Below, piece after piece: positions 5,732 to 5,901 of a DNA stretch of 5,901 nucleotides. Positions within the stretch are counted from its first letter, which is position 1; each line of letters opens with the position of its first letter. A model generated the notes under the pieces. It was not told the origin of the DNA. It did not search any database and was given only the letters and a program-made list of their open reading frames with translations. The stretch covers positions 1 to 5,901 of the forward strand of contig JARVJS010000137.1 of NCBI GenBank assembly GCA_029776125.1, in the 5' to 3' direction. This DNA comes from Nitrososphaeria archaeon (GTDB taxonomy: Archaea; Thermoproteota; Nitrososphaeria; JACIWG01). A program made the position numbers and the translations under genes.

Positions 5732-5757
5732 TTAAGTAGAGATAGATGATGTTTCAT
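5571..5757 (-). pseudogene. Frameshifted coding debris continuing past tnpB
   Basis: Two further minus-strand frames continue from the tnpB tail and look protein-like. One opens at ATG 5757 and reads NSEEAVILTRPEIGGVEVG before a TGA at 5646-5644. The next is open from 5669 and reads EASRLAGVDADLNEAVMCER, then TMEPLPFLELGV, before TAG 5573-5571. Each step moves the frame the same way, as if a longer C-terminal extension had lost single bases twice. I cannot name the family of this extension. Noncoding element DNA that happens to be open is the alternative. Confidence 0.35.
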
Positions 5758-5773
5758 TCCTACTTAACCCTTC
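5719..5773 (-). ncRNA. Bulged stem-loop over the tnpB stop; candidate omega/reRNA element
   Basis: On the minus strand GAAGGGTTAAGTAG (5773-5760) pairs with CTACTTAAC (5739-5731) and CCTTC (5723-5719). This gives about 14 base pairs with a seven-base bulge on the 3' side and a 20-base loop. The hairpin straddles the TAA stop of tnpB (5734-5732). TnpB guide RNAs (omegaRNA/reRNA) are made from the 3' end of tnpB plus the right end of the element, so this is the expected place for scaffold structure. Function is inferred from position and structure only. Confidence 0.4.
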
Positions 5774-5901
5774 CCTCTCGATTACTTCATTGAGGGCTCT
5801 TTGGGGGAACCCTTCTCCCAGCATCTGAAGGTTCAATACTGCTGCAACGTCTCTATCTAAGATTATGTTACATTCTTCGCATTTCATCAACCTGCCCTCA
5901 T
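5732..5901 (-). CDS. tnpB: TnpB (IS200/IS605-family OrfB), C-terminal fragment cut by window edge
   Basis: The minus-strand frame enters from beyond base 5901 and ends at TAA 5734-5732; 55 residues plus a partial codon are visible. GRLMKCEECNIILDRDVAAV is the second Cys-x-x-Cys of the TnpB zinc ribbon followed by the RuvC-III motif. The second Asp of LDRD is the third catalytic acid, then ALNI-like VLNL. The usual Asn after RDV is Ala here. A tail GFPQRALNEVIEREGLSRNE follows, a C-terminus type seen in archaeal OrfB proteins. TnpB is an RNA-guided DNA endonuclease that keeps IS200/IS605 transposons at their sites. The RuvC I and II motifs and any tnpA lie outside the window. The protein may end here normally, or the stop may be early, given protein-like text in the next two frames. 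Confidence 0.85.
   Translation of the reverse strand, partial: EGRLMKCEECNIILDRDVAAVLNLQMLGEGFPQRALNEVIEREGLSRNETSSIST

Noticed and set aside
5558..5749. 63-codon plus-strand frame
   Set aside because: It runs antisense to the tnpB tail and its decayed extension, is rich in Ser, Pro and Thr without a motif, and lacks promoter signals.
1..5901. tRNA, rRNA or intact transposase with both ends
   Set aside because: No tRNA-like cloverleaf motifs or rRNA-conserved strings were seen, and only a tnpB tail is present with no tnpA or definable left end.

Overview
The window looks like accessory DNA of a thermophilic archaeon, probably Thermoproteota (crenarchaeal) or a close relative. The pointers are a Csa3-type CARF regulator paired with Cas6, a VapBC toxin-antitoxin pair, a second PIN-domain relic, an archaeal-type TnpB tail, and TATA-box promoters about 25-30 bp upstream of short-leader or leaderless starts. 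No core-genome gene is visible, so the lineage is an inference.

Layout. Positions 2-424 (+) hold the last 140 residues of a Csa3-like regulator cut by the window edge. It overlaps by one base a complete cas6 gene (424-1290, +). These two are the end of a cas operon whose other genes and CRISPR array must lie outside the window. Positions 1291-1543 carry no intact gene. A complete vapB-vapC operon follows on the minus strand (2142 down to 1544), with a TATA box and two 11-bp direct repeats that look like its own operator.

Positions 2143-2883 are mostly gene debris and control DNA. They contain a frameshifted, truncated PIN toxin relic (2330-2490, -), a possible plus-strand gene tail abutting it (ends 2578), and a small doubtful minus-strand frame (2643-2765). 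The promoter of the next gene is also here, with an 8+1+8 perfect palindrome at 2799-2815 and two tandem copies of a 10-bp TATA-containing unit at 2842-2861. The largest gene (2884-5241, +) encodes a 785-residue, apparently cytoplasmic protein. Its layout is beta-sandwich, then (alpha/alpha) barrel-like helical region, then beta-sandwich, which suggests a carbohydrate-active enzyme of no family I can name.

The right edge (5242-5901) carries the C-terminal end of a TnpB (IS200/IS605 OrfB) on the minus strand. A bulged 14-bp hairpin straddles its stop codon. Beyond it lie about 490 bases with decayed coding frames and several small hairpins, which would be the element's right end and could contain a TnpB guide (omega/reRNA) scaffold. 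The genes do not form one pathway. They look like a defence and mobile-element neighbourhood (CRISPR processing, toxin-antitoxin, transposon) flanking one metabolic gene with an elaborate promoter.
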